Notes: a model not told the origin generated them from the sequence alone. Positions 41,507-51,590 are shown, counted from the first letter of the stretch. The stretch: DNA of 64,000 bases from Natronorubrum tibetense GA33 (GCF_000383975.1 NZ_KB913020.1:150971-214970), one strand, 5' to 3'. Translations and numbers: made by a program.

Positions 41507-42092
41507 TCTTTTCGACGGCGCCGTCTTCACCGGTGCTCATCGCATCGACGAGCCGCGTCTCCTTGAACGAGAGCGCCGTCTTCGCGAACGCGAGGTTTCG
41601 GCGCGTTGTCTTCCACCGTGAGCGGTCGTTCCATCCCGCCTCGTCGTCCGGCTCTAAACCGTCGACAAGCTCTTCCGGACTCGTCGCTCCGTACTCGTCT
41701 TCGAACTCGCGAACACGCGTTTTCATCTCTCGAATCGCCCGTTCCAGTTCCGGTCGCGAGTGCTCGTCGGCGAGCTGTTGGACGCGCTCGAGCCGTCGTC
41801 GATCGGGATCGCGTCGGAACTGCGTGGCGTTCCCGGTTTGGTTCGTCGACGCGTGTCCGGAGTCGGCCAGGGCGACGAGGTGTTTTCGAGCGGTCGGCTC
41901 CGAGACGCGGGCTCGATTCGCAATCTCGCTCGCACTCTGCCACTCGGTCGTCCGCCCGAGCACCGCGTCGACGCGTTCGAACGCCGTCGTCGCGGCTTTC
42001 CACTCCTGTTCGGCGGTGTCGTTTACGTTACTCTGGGCGTCCGTCTCCGGAAACGGGTCGATGTCGGACACCTGCGGGTCGCTCTGGTCCAT
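41499..42092 (-). CDS. Helix-turn-helix partner of the TumE-like toxin (DUF7342-like)
   Basis: A 197-residue protein with a winged helix-turn-helix at about residues 45 to 95 (EWQSASEIANRARVSEPTAR, KHLVALADSGHAST) and a long charged helical region (ERAIREMKTRVREFEDEYG) followed by RRNLAFAKTALSFKE. This matches haloarchaeal DUF7342 or TrmB-like regulators that pair with TumE-like toxins. The ATG at 42092 is chosen; the longer frame is not protein-like. Probably autoregulates the pair. Confidence 0.7.
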   Translation of the reverse strand: MDQSDPQVSDIDPFPETDAQSNVNDTAEQEWKAATTAFERVDAVLGRTTEWQSASEIANRARVSEPTARKHLVALADSGHASTNQTGNATQFRRDPDRRRLERVQQLADEHSRPELERAIREMKTRVREFEDEYGATSPEELVDGLEPDDEAGWNDRSRWKTTRRNLAFAKTALSFKETRLVDAMSTGEDGAVEKNA

Positions 42093-42178
42093 ACGAATCC
42101 CTACGCGCTGTGGAAAAATAGTTTTTGGGACGGAAACGATGTTTTGCCATTTGCGCGGCGTCCGCCACCCTCGAGCGA

Positions 42179-43144
42179 TCACTCGATCTGTGGCGCGTCC
42201 CGCACCCGTTGGGCCTGTTTGCCGGCGACTCGCTCGTAAACCTCGAGTATCCGCTCCGTCGTTCGCTCGATACTCACTTCCTTCGCGGCCTCGCGACCGT
42301 TCGAACGCTCCCCGCGCTCGAGGACGTCCATTAGCCCCGTAATTAGCTCCTCGTCGCTGGTTCCGACCCACGACGGTTCGACGCTGGCCAGCCGTTCCCG
42401 CACGTCCCCGACGTCGACGGCGACGACGGGCAGGTTGCAGGCCATCGCCTCCTTGACCGAGTTGGGCGACCCCTCGCTGTGGGAGGTCAACAGGAGGGCG
42501 TCCGCGGCGTTCATGTAGTCCGGGACGGTATCGTGGTCGACGCCGTGGACGGTCCGGAGTTCGACCGGTCGATCGAGTAAGTTGTCGGCCGCGGTGACGA
42601 TCCGGCGCGCTCGCGGGTAGTTCTTCACCTCGCGCTCGGGGGGATAGGGAAACAGCACCTGGTAGGCGTCGCCGGCGTCGTCCCAGCCGACCTTCTCGCG
42701 CGCGCGTTCCTGTGGCTCCGGCTGGAACCGATCGAGGTCGACCCCGTCGGGGATCACCCGGGCATCGCGTCCGAGCTCCTCACGCATCTCTTCGGACATC
42801 ACGATGACTTCCTCACACAGCGGCGCACAGAGGCTGCTGACCGGTTTGACGGGTCCGTGCACGTCCGACCCCCACAGCGACAGCACCACCGGCGTTCCGA
42901 ACTGGGCGAGCGCCATCGGGGCCATCAGCCCGTAGTGGGCGTGAATCAGATCGTAGCCGCGGCTCGACTCGCTGATGACCTTCGGGACGGTCCGGAGGTA
43001 GTCCGTCGGTCCGCGCGCGGTCGTCGCGTCCACGTCGCCCGACACCGACAGCGTCGTAAAGGAGACGCCGCGGCGCTCGAGTTCGGCCATCTGCTGGTTC
43101 ATGAACGGTGCGTCGGCGCTGTTCGTGAGGGTGAGGACGTGCAT
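42179..43144 (-). CDS. Glycosyltransferase family 4
   Basis: A 321-residue GT-B enzyme. MHVLTLTNSADAPFMNQQMAEL opens the acceptor domain (quoted in part: FMNQQMAELERRG), HAHYGLMAPMAL and VVLSLWGSDVHGP follow, and the donor domain carries VIPDGVDLDRF and the E-x7-E motif in EGSPNSVKEAMACNLPVV. It is slightly shorter than usual (about 360-380), missing part of the N-terminal domain loops. It probably extends the exported glycan. Confidence 0.9.
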   Translation of the reverse strand: MHVLTLTNSADAPFMNQQMAELERRGVSFTTLSVSGDVDATTARGPTDYLRTVPKVISESSRGYDLIHAHYGLMAPMALAQFGTPVVLSLWGSDVHGPVKPVSSLCAPLCEEVIVMSEEMREELGRDARVIPDGVDLDRFQPEPQERAREKVGWDDAGDAYQVLFPYPPEREVKNYPRARRIVTAADNLLDRPVELRTVHGVDHDTVPDYMNAADALLLTSHSEGSPNSVKEAMACNLPVVAVDVGDVRERLASVEPSWVGTSDEELITGLMDVLERGERSNGREAAKEVSIERTTERILEVYERVAGKQAQRVRDAPQIE

Positions 43145-43626
43145 TAGCCGACTGGCTGTCAGCTACCAGCGACCGGCGTTTTGTTATAGAGCGAACAGCC
43201 CGCGCCCGCCGAGACGCAATCACCGACTATCTTCGTTTCAGTTGCTGAGAACGGCGCCGTCGGACGCGGACGCTCGAGTTTTTCTTCACGTACTCTTATA
43301 CGTCGGCGGCTATCCCGAACCGATCCGTTCGTTCGATTCGATCGAACGGTGCGCTAGCTGCGTATCCGCTCTTTGCCCGCTGTATCGTCGTTGTAGCGGC
43401 GCTGAATCGTCTCGCCGACGCGCGATTCGCTCGTCCCGGAGTCAGTATTCGGTGACTGAACCTCGCCGTGCTGTCGTCCGCCGGGGGGTAGCGGATTTCT
43501 GATATCCGTTTCCGAGTCGTTTCTCCCCCGTCACGACCGCCATCTATCGACGCTGAATTTCCGCACAGCGGATCATGTTGGGTAGCTGTACGATTACAAA
43601 GGTTCAGAGACGGATACAGTCTGTCG
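43145..43626. other. Divergent intergenic region between two glycosyltransferase-type genes
   Basis: No gene recognised. CTTATACGTCGG at about 43286-43299 repeats the TATACGTCGG word seen at 36811 and 36861 and may be a promoter of the same type. Confidence 0.35.
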
Positions 43627-44736
43627 ATGCGGATCCTCGTCTTCGCCAATACGCCTGCACACGTCCACCTGTATCGACATACCGTCGACCGCCTCGAGGA
43701 CGCGGGACACGACGTCCGCGTTCTCACGCGGGAGTACGCCTGTACCACGGACCTACTCGAGTTCTTCGACATGCCGTACCGGGTCTACGGCGGCCACGGG
43801 ACCGATCGCTACTCGAAGCTCCGGTTCGCCCGCGAACTCGGCGGACAGGTGGTGACGATCGGGCGCGAGGCCCGCCGGTTCGATCCGGACGTGATCTTCG
43901 GACGAGGACCCTACGCGGCTTACGCGGGCACGCTCACGCGCACGCCGGTCGTCCTCGTTCTCGACGACGAACCGGGCGACTTCAACTACGCCGTCTCGCG
44001 GCCCTTCGCCGACTGCATCCTCTCGCCGGCGGTCACCCGCCGGGACCTCGGCGACGCCCACTACACCTTCGAGGGGTTCAAGGAGTGCGCCTATCTCCAC
44101 CCCGATGTCTTCGAGCGCGACGAGGGCGTCCGCGAGTATCTCGGCGTCGACCCGGACGAACCGTACGTCCTCGTTCGGTTCAACGCGCTCGACGCGCTCC
44201 ACGACGCCACGCTCGAGGGATTCAAACCGGAACAGCGCCGCGATCTGATCGAACGACTGAGCGAGCACGCGACCGTCTTCGTCTCGGACGAGGGCGACGA
44301 CATGGATCTGGACGACCTTCCCGCCCGGTCGTACGATCTCCACCCCGCGCTGATCCACGATGCGATGGCCGAGGCGTCGCTGCTGGTGGCGGATACGGGG
44401 ACGATGGCCACCGAGGCGGCGCTGCTGGGAACGCCCGCCTTCCGGTACCGAGGCACCGACGACCACGAGTACGGCGAGTTCCAGGAACTCGAGCGCGCCG
44501 GCCTCGCCGAGCAGTTCGACGAGTACGAGGCTGTTCTCGAGCGCTCGCTCGAGGTCCTCACGGACGACGACGCCGCGGCCCGCTGGCAGCGGCGACGCGA
44601 GGCGTACGTCGCGGATCTGGTGAACCTCTCCGATCTGCTGGTCGAGGTTGCGGAGTCCCGCGGTGCCGTCGACGGATTGAGTTCGTCGACTCGAGGCTCT
44701 TTACAGGCGAAAGGACGCGAACAGCCCCAGCTTTAG
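43627..44736 (+). CDS. DUF354 protein, GT-B-like glycosyltransferase
   Basis: A 369-residue DUF354 family protein: MRILVFANTPAHVHLYRHTV opening, GHDVRVLTREY, then YDLHPALIHDAMAEASLLVA, DTGTMATEAALLGTPAFRY. This is the GT-B fold related to UDP-GlcNAc 2-epimerase and MurG-like enzymes, common in archaeal surface clusters. It probably handles UDP-sugars. Divergent from the GT4 gene at 42179. Confidence 0.88.
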   Translation: MRILVFANTPAHVHLYRHTVDRLEDAGHDVRVLTREYACTTDLLEFFDMPYRVYGGHGTDRYSKLRFARELGGQVVTIGREARRFDPDVIFGRGPYAAYAGTLTRTPVVLVLDDEPGDFNYAVSRPFADCILSPAVTRRDLGDAHYTFEGFKECAYLHPDVFERDEGVREYLGVDPDEPYVLVRFNALDALHDATLEGFKPEQRRDLIERLSEHATVFVSDEGDDMDLDDLPARSYDLHPALIHDAMAEASLLVADTGTMATEAALLGTPAFRYRGTDDHEYGEFQELERAGLAEQFDEYEAVLERSLEVLTDDDAAARWQRRREAYVADLVNLSDLLVEVAESRGAVDGLSSSTRGSLQAKGREQPQL

Positions 44737-44785
44737 TACGGTACCGGTGGTCCCCCTCCTTCCGACCGTCCAGCGGCGTCTGAAC

Positions 44786-45709
44786 TCACTTGTCGTCCGA
44801 GCGGGGCCGCTGTAAACTCCGGTCCAGCGGGTTCGAATCCGCTCTGATCGATGCGTAGACCCGCTCGGCCCATTCGTACGCGATCGGCGAATCCGTCTCG
44901 ACGAACACTTGCATGAGTCCGGTGGTTTCGTCGTAGCCGCCGATCCCGACTCGCTCGTCGAAGATCGCGAGACCGTAGGGCAACCGGGCGCGCGTCCGCA
45001 GCGTCAGGTGGCCGCGTTCGATCGCCTCTCGGGCACGCTCCGGGTACGTTTGAAAGAGTGTTTCGGCGACGTGTGGAAGATAGACGATTTCGGTGTCGGT
45101 CTCCTCGAAAATCTGCTGGTGGAACTCGCCGAGAGCGAGCGGGGCCATGTGGGTCGTGTTGAACCCCCGTACGGTCTCGGACTCACTCAGCAGCGAGAGA
45201 AACCGCTCGACCGGTTGGTAGGGATCGGTCGGCTCGGCGAGTGTTACCGTCGCATCCACGAACGGCTCGAGGACGAACTCCTGGTGGTCTTCACAGATCA
45301 CGTCCAGAAGCGGGGCCAGACGGTCGACGGTGTGTACGTTTGCTTCGAACCGGAGCACCTCGTCGGTGACGGCCTCACCCCGTCCGGTCAGCCGGAATCG
45401 TCCCTCGGCTTTTTCGACGAATCCCTGCTCACCGAGCCACTGCGTGAACCGGTGGCTCGTCGCTCTCGAGACGTCCAGGCGCGCTTCGATCTCCCGGCGG
45501 TCGAGCGGCTCCGCGCGAAGCGCTTCCAGAACCGGTCCGTGTCGAACGATGTCGCCGAGCAGGTCCGTGTCGACGCGGTCGTCCGCAGCGCCGAGTCGCT
45601 GCCCGAGGTAGCGTTGATTTCGAGCGTTCTCCAGGACTGCCTCCAGAATCGGGGAGCCGGGGGGCGGGCGTTCCTCGTCGGTTGGGCGATCGTCTTTCTG
45701 GAATTCCAT
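44786..45709 (-). CDS. Winged-helix regulator with FilR1 (DUF1724) domain
   Basis: A 307-residue regulator. Residues 55 to 120 are an ArsR-like winged helix (VLEALRAEPLDRREIEARLD, SRATSHRFTQWLGEQG). Residues 140 to 300 are the FilR1 ligand-sensing-like domain (FLSLLSESETVRGFNTTHMA, LPYGLAIFDERVGIGGYD). Such regulators are widespread in haloarchaea and methanogens. It sits between the glycan region and the oxidase gene and could regulate either. Confidence 0.88.
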   Translation of the reverse strand: MEFQKDDRPTDEERPPPGSPILEAVLENARNQRYLGQRLGAADDRVDTDLLGDIVRHGPVLEALRAEPLDRREIEARLDVSRATSHRFTQWLGEQGFVEKAEGRFRLTGRGEAVTDEVLRFEANVHTVDRLAPLLDVICEDHQEFVLEPFVDATVTLAEPTDPYQPVERFLSLLSESETVRGFNTTHMAPLALGEFHQQIFEETDTEIVYLPHVAETLFQTYPERAREAIERGHLTLRTRARLPYGLAIFDERVGIGGYDETTGLMQVFVETDSPIAYEWAERVYASIRADSNPLDRSLQRPRSDDK

Positions 45710-45856
45710 GTGGACCAGTAGCTAGAGTGACGGTGGCACGGATAGTAACGGTATCCCGTTCGCACGGTGAGAGACGGTTCACGACCTGAGACGGGCCTAC
45801 TGCGTCGAACGACGTTCGATAACTGAGGCTAACGCCCTCGGGGCCGATCGTTCGGT

Positions 45857-47257
45857 ATGGACCAATCCACCATCGGCGACGAACGGATCGAGCAGTTTCG
45901 GGCTGGCGTGCTCGGGGACGTAATTCTGCCGGACGATACCGCGTACGACGACGCCCGTGGGGTCTGGAACGGGATGATCGATAAGTACCCGGCGGTGATC
46001 GTTCGGTGTCGAGGCGCGGCGGACGTCGCTCGCGCTCTCGAGTTCGCCGGCGAGTACGACCTCCGCGTGGCGGTCCGGGGTGGGGGGCACAACGTCGCCG
46101 GAACGGCCGTCTGTGACGACGGACTCGTCGTCGACCTCTCGGAGATGACCGGCGTGTGGGTGGACCCCGATAACCGGACGGTCCGGGTCCAGGGCGGCGC
46201 GACGTGGGCCGACGTCGACCACGAGTGCCAGGCGTTCGGGCTGGCGACGCCCGGCGGCGTCGTCTCGGATACGGGCGTCGCGGGACTTACCCTCGGGGGT
46301 GGCCTCGGCCACCTTCGGTGCAAATACGGGTTGAGCTGTGACAACGTCGCGTCCGTCGAACTCGTCACGGCGACGGGCGAATTCCTTACCGCCAGCCCGG
46401 ACGAGAATCCGGACCTGTTCTGGGGGCTTCGCGGTGGGGGTGGCAACTTCGGGGTCGTGACCGGATTCGAGTTCGACCTCCATCCCGTCGGGCCGGACGT
46501 CGCGACGTGTCTGGTGTTCTACCCCGGTGATCGACTCGCGTCGGTGTTGCGAGCGTATCGAGCGTTCGTTTCGAACGCGCCCGACGCGGTTAGCACGCTC
46601 GTCTTCGCGGGCGAACTTCCGGAGGCTGAACTGTTTCCGCCTGACTGGGTTCACGAACAGAAGTTCGCTATCATGGGCTGTTACGCCGGTCCGGCTGCCG
46701 ACGGTGAGCGCGCGCTCGCACCGCTCCGGGAGTTCGCCGAGCCGATCGCCGATCTCAGCGACACAATGCCGTACGTCGAGTTCCAGCGCGTTCTCGACGA
46801 AGACTACCCCGACGGGATGCGATACTACTGGACCTCGATCTACCTCGACGGCCTCTCCGAACCGGCCATCGACCGGATCGCTTACTGGGCCGATGCTGCC
46901 CCCTCACCGCTCTCGACCGTCGATATCTGGCAACTCGGCGGTGCGATCGCGGACGTCGATATCGACGACAGTTCCTTCGCCGGTCGGCACGCGCCGTACC
47001 TCCTCGGTGTCGAAGCGAACTGGAAAGACCCCGAGCGGGATACCGCGAACGTGGAGTGGGCCCGCGACTGTCTGGCCGACATGCGACAGTTTTCGGACGG
47101 GTCGGTCTACCTGAACTTTCCAGGCCTGCTAGAGGACAACGACGAGTTGATGGAAACCACGTTCGGATCGGCTTACGACCGACTCGTTGCGTTGAAAGAC
47201 GAGTACGATCCGACGAACCGCTTCAGCCTGAACCAGAACGTCACGCCTACGACGTGA
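45857..47257 (+). CDS. FAD-linked oxidase of the berberine-bridge-enzyme family
   Basis: A 466-residue flavoprotein. The FAD-binding half (about residues 35 to 215) shows VRGGGHNVAGTAVCDDGLVV (His for covalent FAD), VQGGATWADVD and GLTLGGGLGHL; the BBE C-terminal motif (YLNFPGLLEDN, then YDRLVALKDEYDPTNRFSLN) is clear. It oxidises a sugar or alcohol with oxygen as acceptor. Leader TATA not obvious. Followed by a UspA gene, not coupled. Confidence 0.92.
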   Translation: MDQSTIGDERIEQFRAGVLGDVILPDDTAYDDARGVWNGMIDKYPAVIVRCRGAADVARALEFAGEYDLRVAVRGGGHNVAGTAVCDDGLVVDLSEMTGVWVDPDNRTVRVQGGATWADVDHECQAFGLATPGGVVSDTGVAGLTLGGGLGHLRCKYGLSCDNVASVELVTATGEFLTASPDENPDLFWGLRGGGGNFGVVTGFEFDLHPVGPDVATCLVFYPGDRLASVLRAYRAFVSNAPDAVSTLVFAGELPEAELFPPDWVHEQKFAIMGCYAGPAADGERALAPLREFAEPIADLSDTMPYVEFQRVLDEDYPDGMRYYWTSIYLDGLSEPAIDRIAYWADAAPSPLSTVDIWQLGGAIADVDIDDSSFAGRHAPYLLGVEANWKDPERDTANVEWARDCLADMRQFSDGSVYLNFPGLLEDNDELMETTFGSAYDRLVALKDEYDPTNRFSLNQNVTPTT

Positions 47258-47425
47258 GACGACGAGCGGGGACTCGACGTCTCCGTCTCCACTCCGAACT
47301 CATCGCGACGTTGCGACCGTCTCCCGAAACCACCGGGTCCCCCGAGTCCCCTGCTCGAGGGCCGAATAGACTCCCGGCAACGGCAAGTGCGATATGTTTC
47401 CGCCCGTCCGGTGAACGTTCAGGTC

Positions 47426-47851
47426 ATGTATCAGGATCTGTTACTCGCGACGGACGACAGCGACGGCGCTCGACAGGCGACCGAGCACGCGATCGAACTC
47501 GCCGACCGGCTCGGGGCCACGCTCCACATCGTCTCGGTGTCCGAGGACGGCCCGCACAGTAGCGAAAAGCAAGATGCCATGCGCTCGGATACGGAGGGCG
47601 AAGCCGCGGAGGCCCTAGAGGAGGCCGAACGGGCCGCGACACAGCGCGACCTCGAGGTGACGACGACCGTCCGTCACGGCGTCCCACAGGAAGAGATCGT
47701 CGACGTCGCCGAGGTGAACGCGATCGATATGATCGTCGTTGGCACCGAAGGACGGACCGGGCTCGATCACCTGGTCGTCGGCAGCGTCGCCGAGGAGATC
47801 GTCCGAAACGCGCCGGTTCCGGTCGTCACGGTCCGGGATCAGGCGGAGTAA
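47426..47851 (+). CDS. Universal stress protein A family protein
   Basis: A 141-residue single-domain Usp. It opens YQDLLLATDDSDGARQATEHA and has the ATP-binding pattern G-x2-G-x9-G-S in GTEGRTGLDHLVVGS, then PVPVVTVR. The ATG at 47426 begins the domain; the upstream in-frame residues are not family-like. Cytoplasmic stress function by family. Confidence 0.92.
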   Translation: MYQDLLLATDDSDGARQATEHAIELADRLGATLHIVSVSEDGPHSSEKQDAMRSDTEGEAAEALEEAERAATQRDLEVTTTVRHGVPQEEIVDVAEVNAIDMIVVGTEGRTGLDHLVVGSVAEEIVRNAPVPVVTVRDQAE

Positions 47852-48070
47852 AGCTCGACCGCTTCGTCAGGTGTCCCCGCCGGACAGCAGCGTCGCCCTA
47901 ATCGATCACTAGCGTCCGATACGCGATCGATAATTAACCGCCGAGCGACCGATAGGTGTCCTATCGTGTTCCGTCGGTTTACGACGATCCACTGTCGGCC
48001 GGCGACCGGTCGACTACGCTCCCGTTCGTCGTCCATCTCCCGGCTCGCGTCCGCGGTCCCGTCCCGTGCG

Positions 48071-48077
48071 GAGGTGG
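48071..48077 (+). promoter_or_regulatory. Shine-Dalgarno sequence deciding the start of the giant regulator gene
   Basis: GGAGGTG, a strong match to the anti-Shine-Dalgarno of 16S rRNA, lies 7 bases before the GTG at 48085 and favours it over the upstream GTG at 47956. Confidence 0.6.
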
Positions 48078-48084
48078 GTGTCCG

Positions 48085-51000
48085 GTGAGCGACGGTACTC
48101 CAACCGCCGTTGGCGACGTTCTTCGGATACTCGTGATCGGCGACTCGCAGCCGGTCGACACGGCGATGGACGCGCTCTCCTCGCAGTTCGACTCGATCTC
48201 GCTCGTCAGGGAGCGCTCGGTCTCGAGCGGACTCGCCCGGCTGATGCACCTCGATATTCACTGCGTCGTCGCTCCGCTCGAGGGCGGTTCGAACGAATTC
48301 CCGATCGAGAACATTCGCGAGAGGGGCGGCGAGCTGCCGGTTATCGCGGTAGCTGAGGCGGGTTCGATCGACGATGACGACGACGCAGTCGACCGGGTAC
48401 TCGAGGCGGGTGCGATCGATGTCCTCGACGCCGACGACCCCCAGTCGCTCGTCGCCGCCCGCGTCAGGAACGCGGCCGAGCGCTACCGGCTCGAGACCGC
48501 GTCGGTCCGCCGCGACCGATCGATCCTCGAGCGCTCGGACGCGCTCGTCTGGGTGGTCGACGATTCAGCGACGATCGAGTACGCCAGCGCGGCCGTCGAG
48601 CCGCGGCTGGGGTACACGCCGGACGAACTCGAGCGGACGCCGCTCACTCAACTCGTCCATCCGGACGACCGCGAGACGCTCACCGAAGTGTTCGATGCGG
48701 TCTCGGCGGCTCCGTTCGGGACGACCGACCGCGTCGCCGTCCGGATCGGCCACGGCGACGGCACCTGGCACGCCTACGAACTGACGTGTAGCAACCGCCT
48801 TGCGGACCCGCTGGTCGGCGGCGTCGTGCTGACGCTCTCGGAGACCTCGACCGGCGACGTCGGGGCCGACAGCGGCGTTCGGCCGGCGCTCGAGCGCCTC
48901 GTGGAGCCGCTGTTCGCACTCGGACCACAGTGGGAGCTTCGGTACGCGAACGCGGCCGCCGAACGGCTGTTCGACGCGGACGGCTCTACGTTGCCCGGAA
49001 CCGTGGTCTGGGACCTCCTCGACGAAAGCGTTCGGGGAGTGTTCTACGAGCGTTTCCTCGAGGCCGCCGCCTCGGAGTCGGTCGTCGAGTTCGAGACTCC
49101 GTACCCGTCGCTCGAGACGCGGCTCGCGGTCTCCGTCTACCCCGGCGACAACGGTGTCACGGTGCACGCACGCGAGGCGGCCGAGGGCGACACCGCAGCT
49201 GTCGACCGAGAACGATTCGACCTGCTCGAGTCGATCGTCGACGGACTCGAAGACGGGATCGCAGTCCTCGAGGGATCGACGATTCAGTTCACCAACACGG
49301 CGTTGCTCGAGTCGGCGGACGCGGCGACGCTCATCGATCGGGACCTGGACGATGTTTTCGACGACGAGCTTGCGGCGACGATCAGAGAGCGAGCCCGTTC
49401 GTCCGTCGTCCGGTGGATGGAGCCCGTCACGGGGACGCTCACGTTCGGCGACGAGCAACGAGCTGTCGACGTGTTCGTCACGCCGTTGCCGGACGACGAT
49501 CGAACGCTCTGTGTCGTCCGCGACAGGGAACGATCCGCCGCCGGCGCGCTATCGGCGATCGACCGGTCGATCGCGGCGATGTCCGACGCCGAGAGCCGTC
49601 CCGCAGTTCGCCAGGCAGCCGTCGACGCGGTCCTCGAGTGCACCGACGCCGACCTCGCGAGTTGGTACCTCCTCGAGGACAACCTGCTCAGGCCGGCGGC
49701 AGTCGCGACGACGGCTGTGAGTTCGCCGGTCGGACTCCCGCCGATCGATCGCGACCTGCTCGACCGGATCTATCGGGCGGACGGGACGGACGCCGACGCG
49801 GACGCGAACGGGGGAGCGGACGCGAGCCGGGCCGGGCCGACGACCGTCTTCGACCGGTCGGAACTCGAGTCGCTCTTCGCGCAGACGGGGATCCGCGCCG
49901 AGCGAATCCTCGCGGTTCCGATCGCCGGACACGGCGTCGTGCTCGCTACCAGCACCGATCCGATGGCGTTCGAGGGGGACGATCGAACGCCGCTCGCGGT
50001 CGTCGCGCGGGCAGCATCGATCACGCTCGAGTCGCTCGAACGCGGCTCGACGATCCGGTCGTCCCGCTCGGAACTCGAGCGACTCGAGGGCGTCGTGGCT
50101 CGCTGTCGGCGCCTGCGAGCGATCGAGCGAACGGTACTCGCCAGCGAGAGCCGCGGGGAGATCGAGCAGTCGCTCTGTGACGCGCTGGTCTCGCTTCCGT
50201 TCGCGGAAACGCCGGGGTCGATCGAACTGGCCTGGATCGGCCACGTCGATACCGGCTCCGAACGGATCACGCCGGACACGTGGGCGGGCGAGAACGGTGC
50301 GTCCCTCGAGTCGGTGTCGGTGTCGATGGCGGCCGCGGAGCCGGACCACCCGACGGCGGTGGCGGCTGCGACGCTCGAGCCGGCGGCCGTCGCCGATATC
50401 GGTGGCGAGGACACCACACCGAACGGCACGGAGTGGCGTCGACGGGCGACCGAACGTGGCTTTGGGTCCGTTCTAGCCGTTCCCCTCGTGACCGACGAGT
50501 TCTGTTACGGCGTACTCACCGTGTTCGCCGACCGGCCGTCCGCGTTCGACGATGTCACGCGGCAGATCTGTATTCACCTCGCGGCCGTCGCCAGCCACGC
50601 GATCGCGGCTGTCGAACGGAAACGGGCGCTGCTGGCCGAGCGACTGACCGAACTCGAACTCCTCCTCCGGGAGGACGACGAGCCCCTGTCGGCGATCGCC
50701 CATCGACTTGACCGACGGCTCGACGTGCAGGCGGTGATTCCCCGGTCGTCCGGCGGATCGACGGTGTACTGTACCGTCCCAGCGGCCGACGACGCCTCGA
50801 TTCGGGCGGCCGTCGACACCGTTTCCGGGGTCGAATCCGGCCGACTCGTCGGCGAGCGATCCGAGGACTCCCTTCTCGAGTTCGTGCTCACGGCGCCGTC
50901 CGTCGCGGAGCCGTTCGCGAACCACGGCGGGACGTTGCGGTCGGTTCTCCCGGTCGACGACCGAACTCGGCTCGTGGTCGAACTTCCCAGCACCGTCGAC

Positions 51001-51318
51001 GTCCGCTCGTTCGTCAGCATGGTCGAGCGACGGTATGCGGGAGCGGAGCTGGTCGCTCGACGCGAGCGCGACCGATCCACGCGATCCGCTCGCCCGTTCG
51101 ACGCCGAACTCCGAAGTCGGCTCTCGGAGCGCCAGCTCCGGACGCTCGAGACGGCCTACTACAGCGGCTTTTTCGAGTGGCCACGCGAGAGCACCGGTGA
51201 GGCGGTGGCCGAATCGCTGGGCGTCTCACAGCCGACGTTCAGTCGTCACCTCCGACTCGCCCAGGATAAGCTGTTCGCGTTGCTGTTCGACGAGCGCGGC
51301 GGTGACGACGAGTCGTGA
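48085..51318 (+). CDS. Giant bat-type regulator with receiver-like, PAS, GAF and HTH-10 domains
   Basis: A 1077-residue sensor-regulator. Residues 10 to 130 are a receiver-like fold (LRILVIGDSQPVDTAMDALS) where the phospho-acceptor region reads HCVVAPLEGGS with no Asp, so it is a pseudo-receiver. Residues 150 to 270 form a PAS domain (LVWVVDDSATIEYASAAVE, LGYTPDELERTPLTQLVHPD) and 285 to 500 hold two more PAS-like units. About 515 to 860 are GAF-type domains, 860 to 985 the bat-associated region, and 990 to 1065 the HTH-10 (LSERQLRTLETAYYSGFFEW, ESLGVSQPTFSRHLR). It is a one-component regulator that senses signals in the cytoplasm, like the bacterio-opsin activator. Start chosen by the Shine-Dalgarno at 48071. 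Confidence 0.9.
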   Translation: MSDGTPTAVGDVLRILVIGDSQPVDTAMDALSSQFDSISLVRERSVSSGLARLMHLDIHCVVAPLEGGSNEFPIENIRERGGELPVIAVAEAGSIDDDDDAVDRVLEAGAIDVLDADDPQSLVAARVRNAAERYRLETASVRRDRSILERSDALVWVVDDSATIEYASAAVEPRLGYTPDELERTPLTQLVHPDDRETLTEVFDAVSAAPFGTTDRVAVRIGHGDGTWHAYELTCSNRLADPLVGGVVLTLSETSTGDVGADSGVRPALERLVEPLFALGPQWELRYANAAAERLFDADGSTLPGTVVWDLLDESVRGVFYERFLEAAASESVVEFETPYPSLETRLAVSVYPGDNGVTVHAREAAEGDTAAVDRERFDLLESIVDGLEDGIAVLEGSTIQFTNTALLESADAATLIDRDLDDVFDDELAATIRERARSSVVRWMEPVTGTLTFGDEQRAVDVFVTPLPDDDRTLCVVRDRERSAAGALSAIDRSIAAMSDAESRPAVRQAAVDAVLECTDADLASWYLLEDNLLRPAAVATTAVSSPVGLPPIDRDLLDRIYRADGTDADADANGGADASRAGPTTVFDRSELESLFAQTGIRAERILAVPIAGHGVVLATSTDPMAFEGDDRTPLAVVARAASITLESLERGSTIRSSRSELERLEGVVARCRRLRAIERTVLASESRGEIEQSLCDALVSLPFAETPGSIELAWIGHVDTGSERITPDTWAGENGASLESVSVSMAAAEPDHPTAVAAATLEPAAVADIGGEDTTPNGTEWRRRATERGFGSVLAVPLVTDEFCYGVLTVFADRPSAFDDVTRQICIHLAAVASHAIAAVERKRALLAERLTELELLLREDDEPLSAIAHRLDRRLDVQAVIPRSSGGSTVYCTVPAADDASIRAAVDTVSGVESGRLVGERSEDSLLEFVLTAPSVAEPFANHGGTLRSVLPVDDRTRLVVELPSTVDVRSFVSMVERRYAGAELVARRERDRSTRSARPFDAELRSRLSERQLRTLETAYYSGFFEWPRESTGEAVAESLGVSQPTFSRHLRLAQDKLFALLFDERGGDDES

Positions 51319-51590
51319 TCCCGCCGCTCTGGCCGACGGCGTCACGGGCGATTTCGCCTCCTCCCGGCGGGTAGTACCTGATTACTGCTCGGATTGTCGA
51401 TGAATACGCGGTGTAACCGGCTGTTTCCATCGGATAAAAACACTCTGGACGAACGGCGGATGAATAGATATAGCGTATCGGCGGCACGTCGATTTCCTAT
51501 ATAGCGTCTACCACCATGTACTCGCGGTCGAATTTGGCATTCAATGAGCGAGTTCGTGGTAACGAGGAATTACAGCCGCCATCTGCCCGG

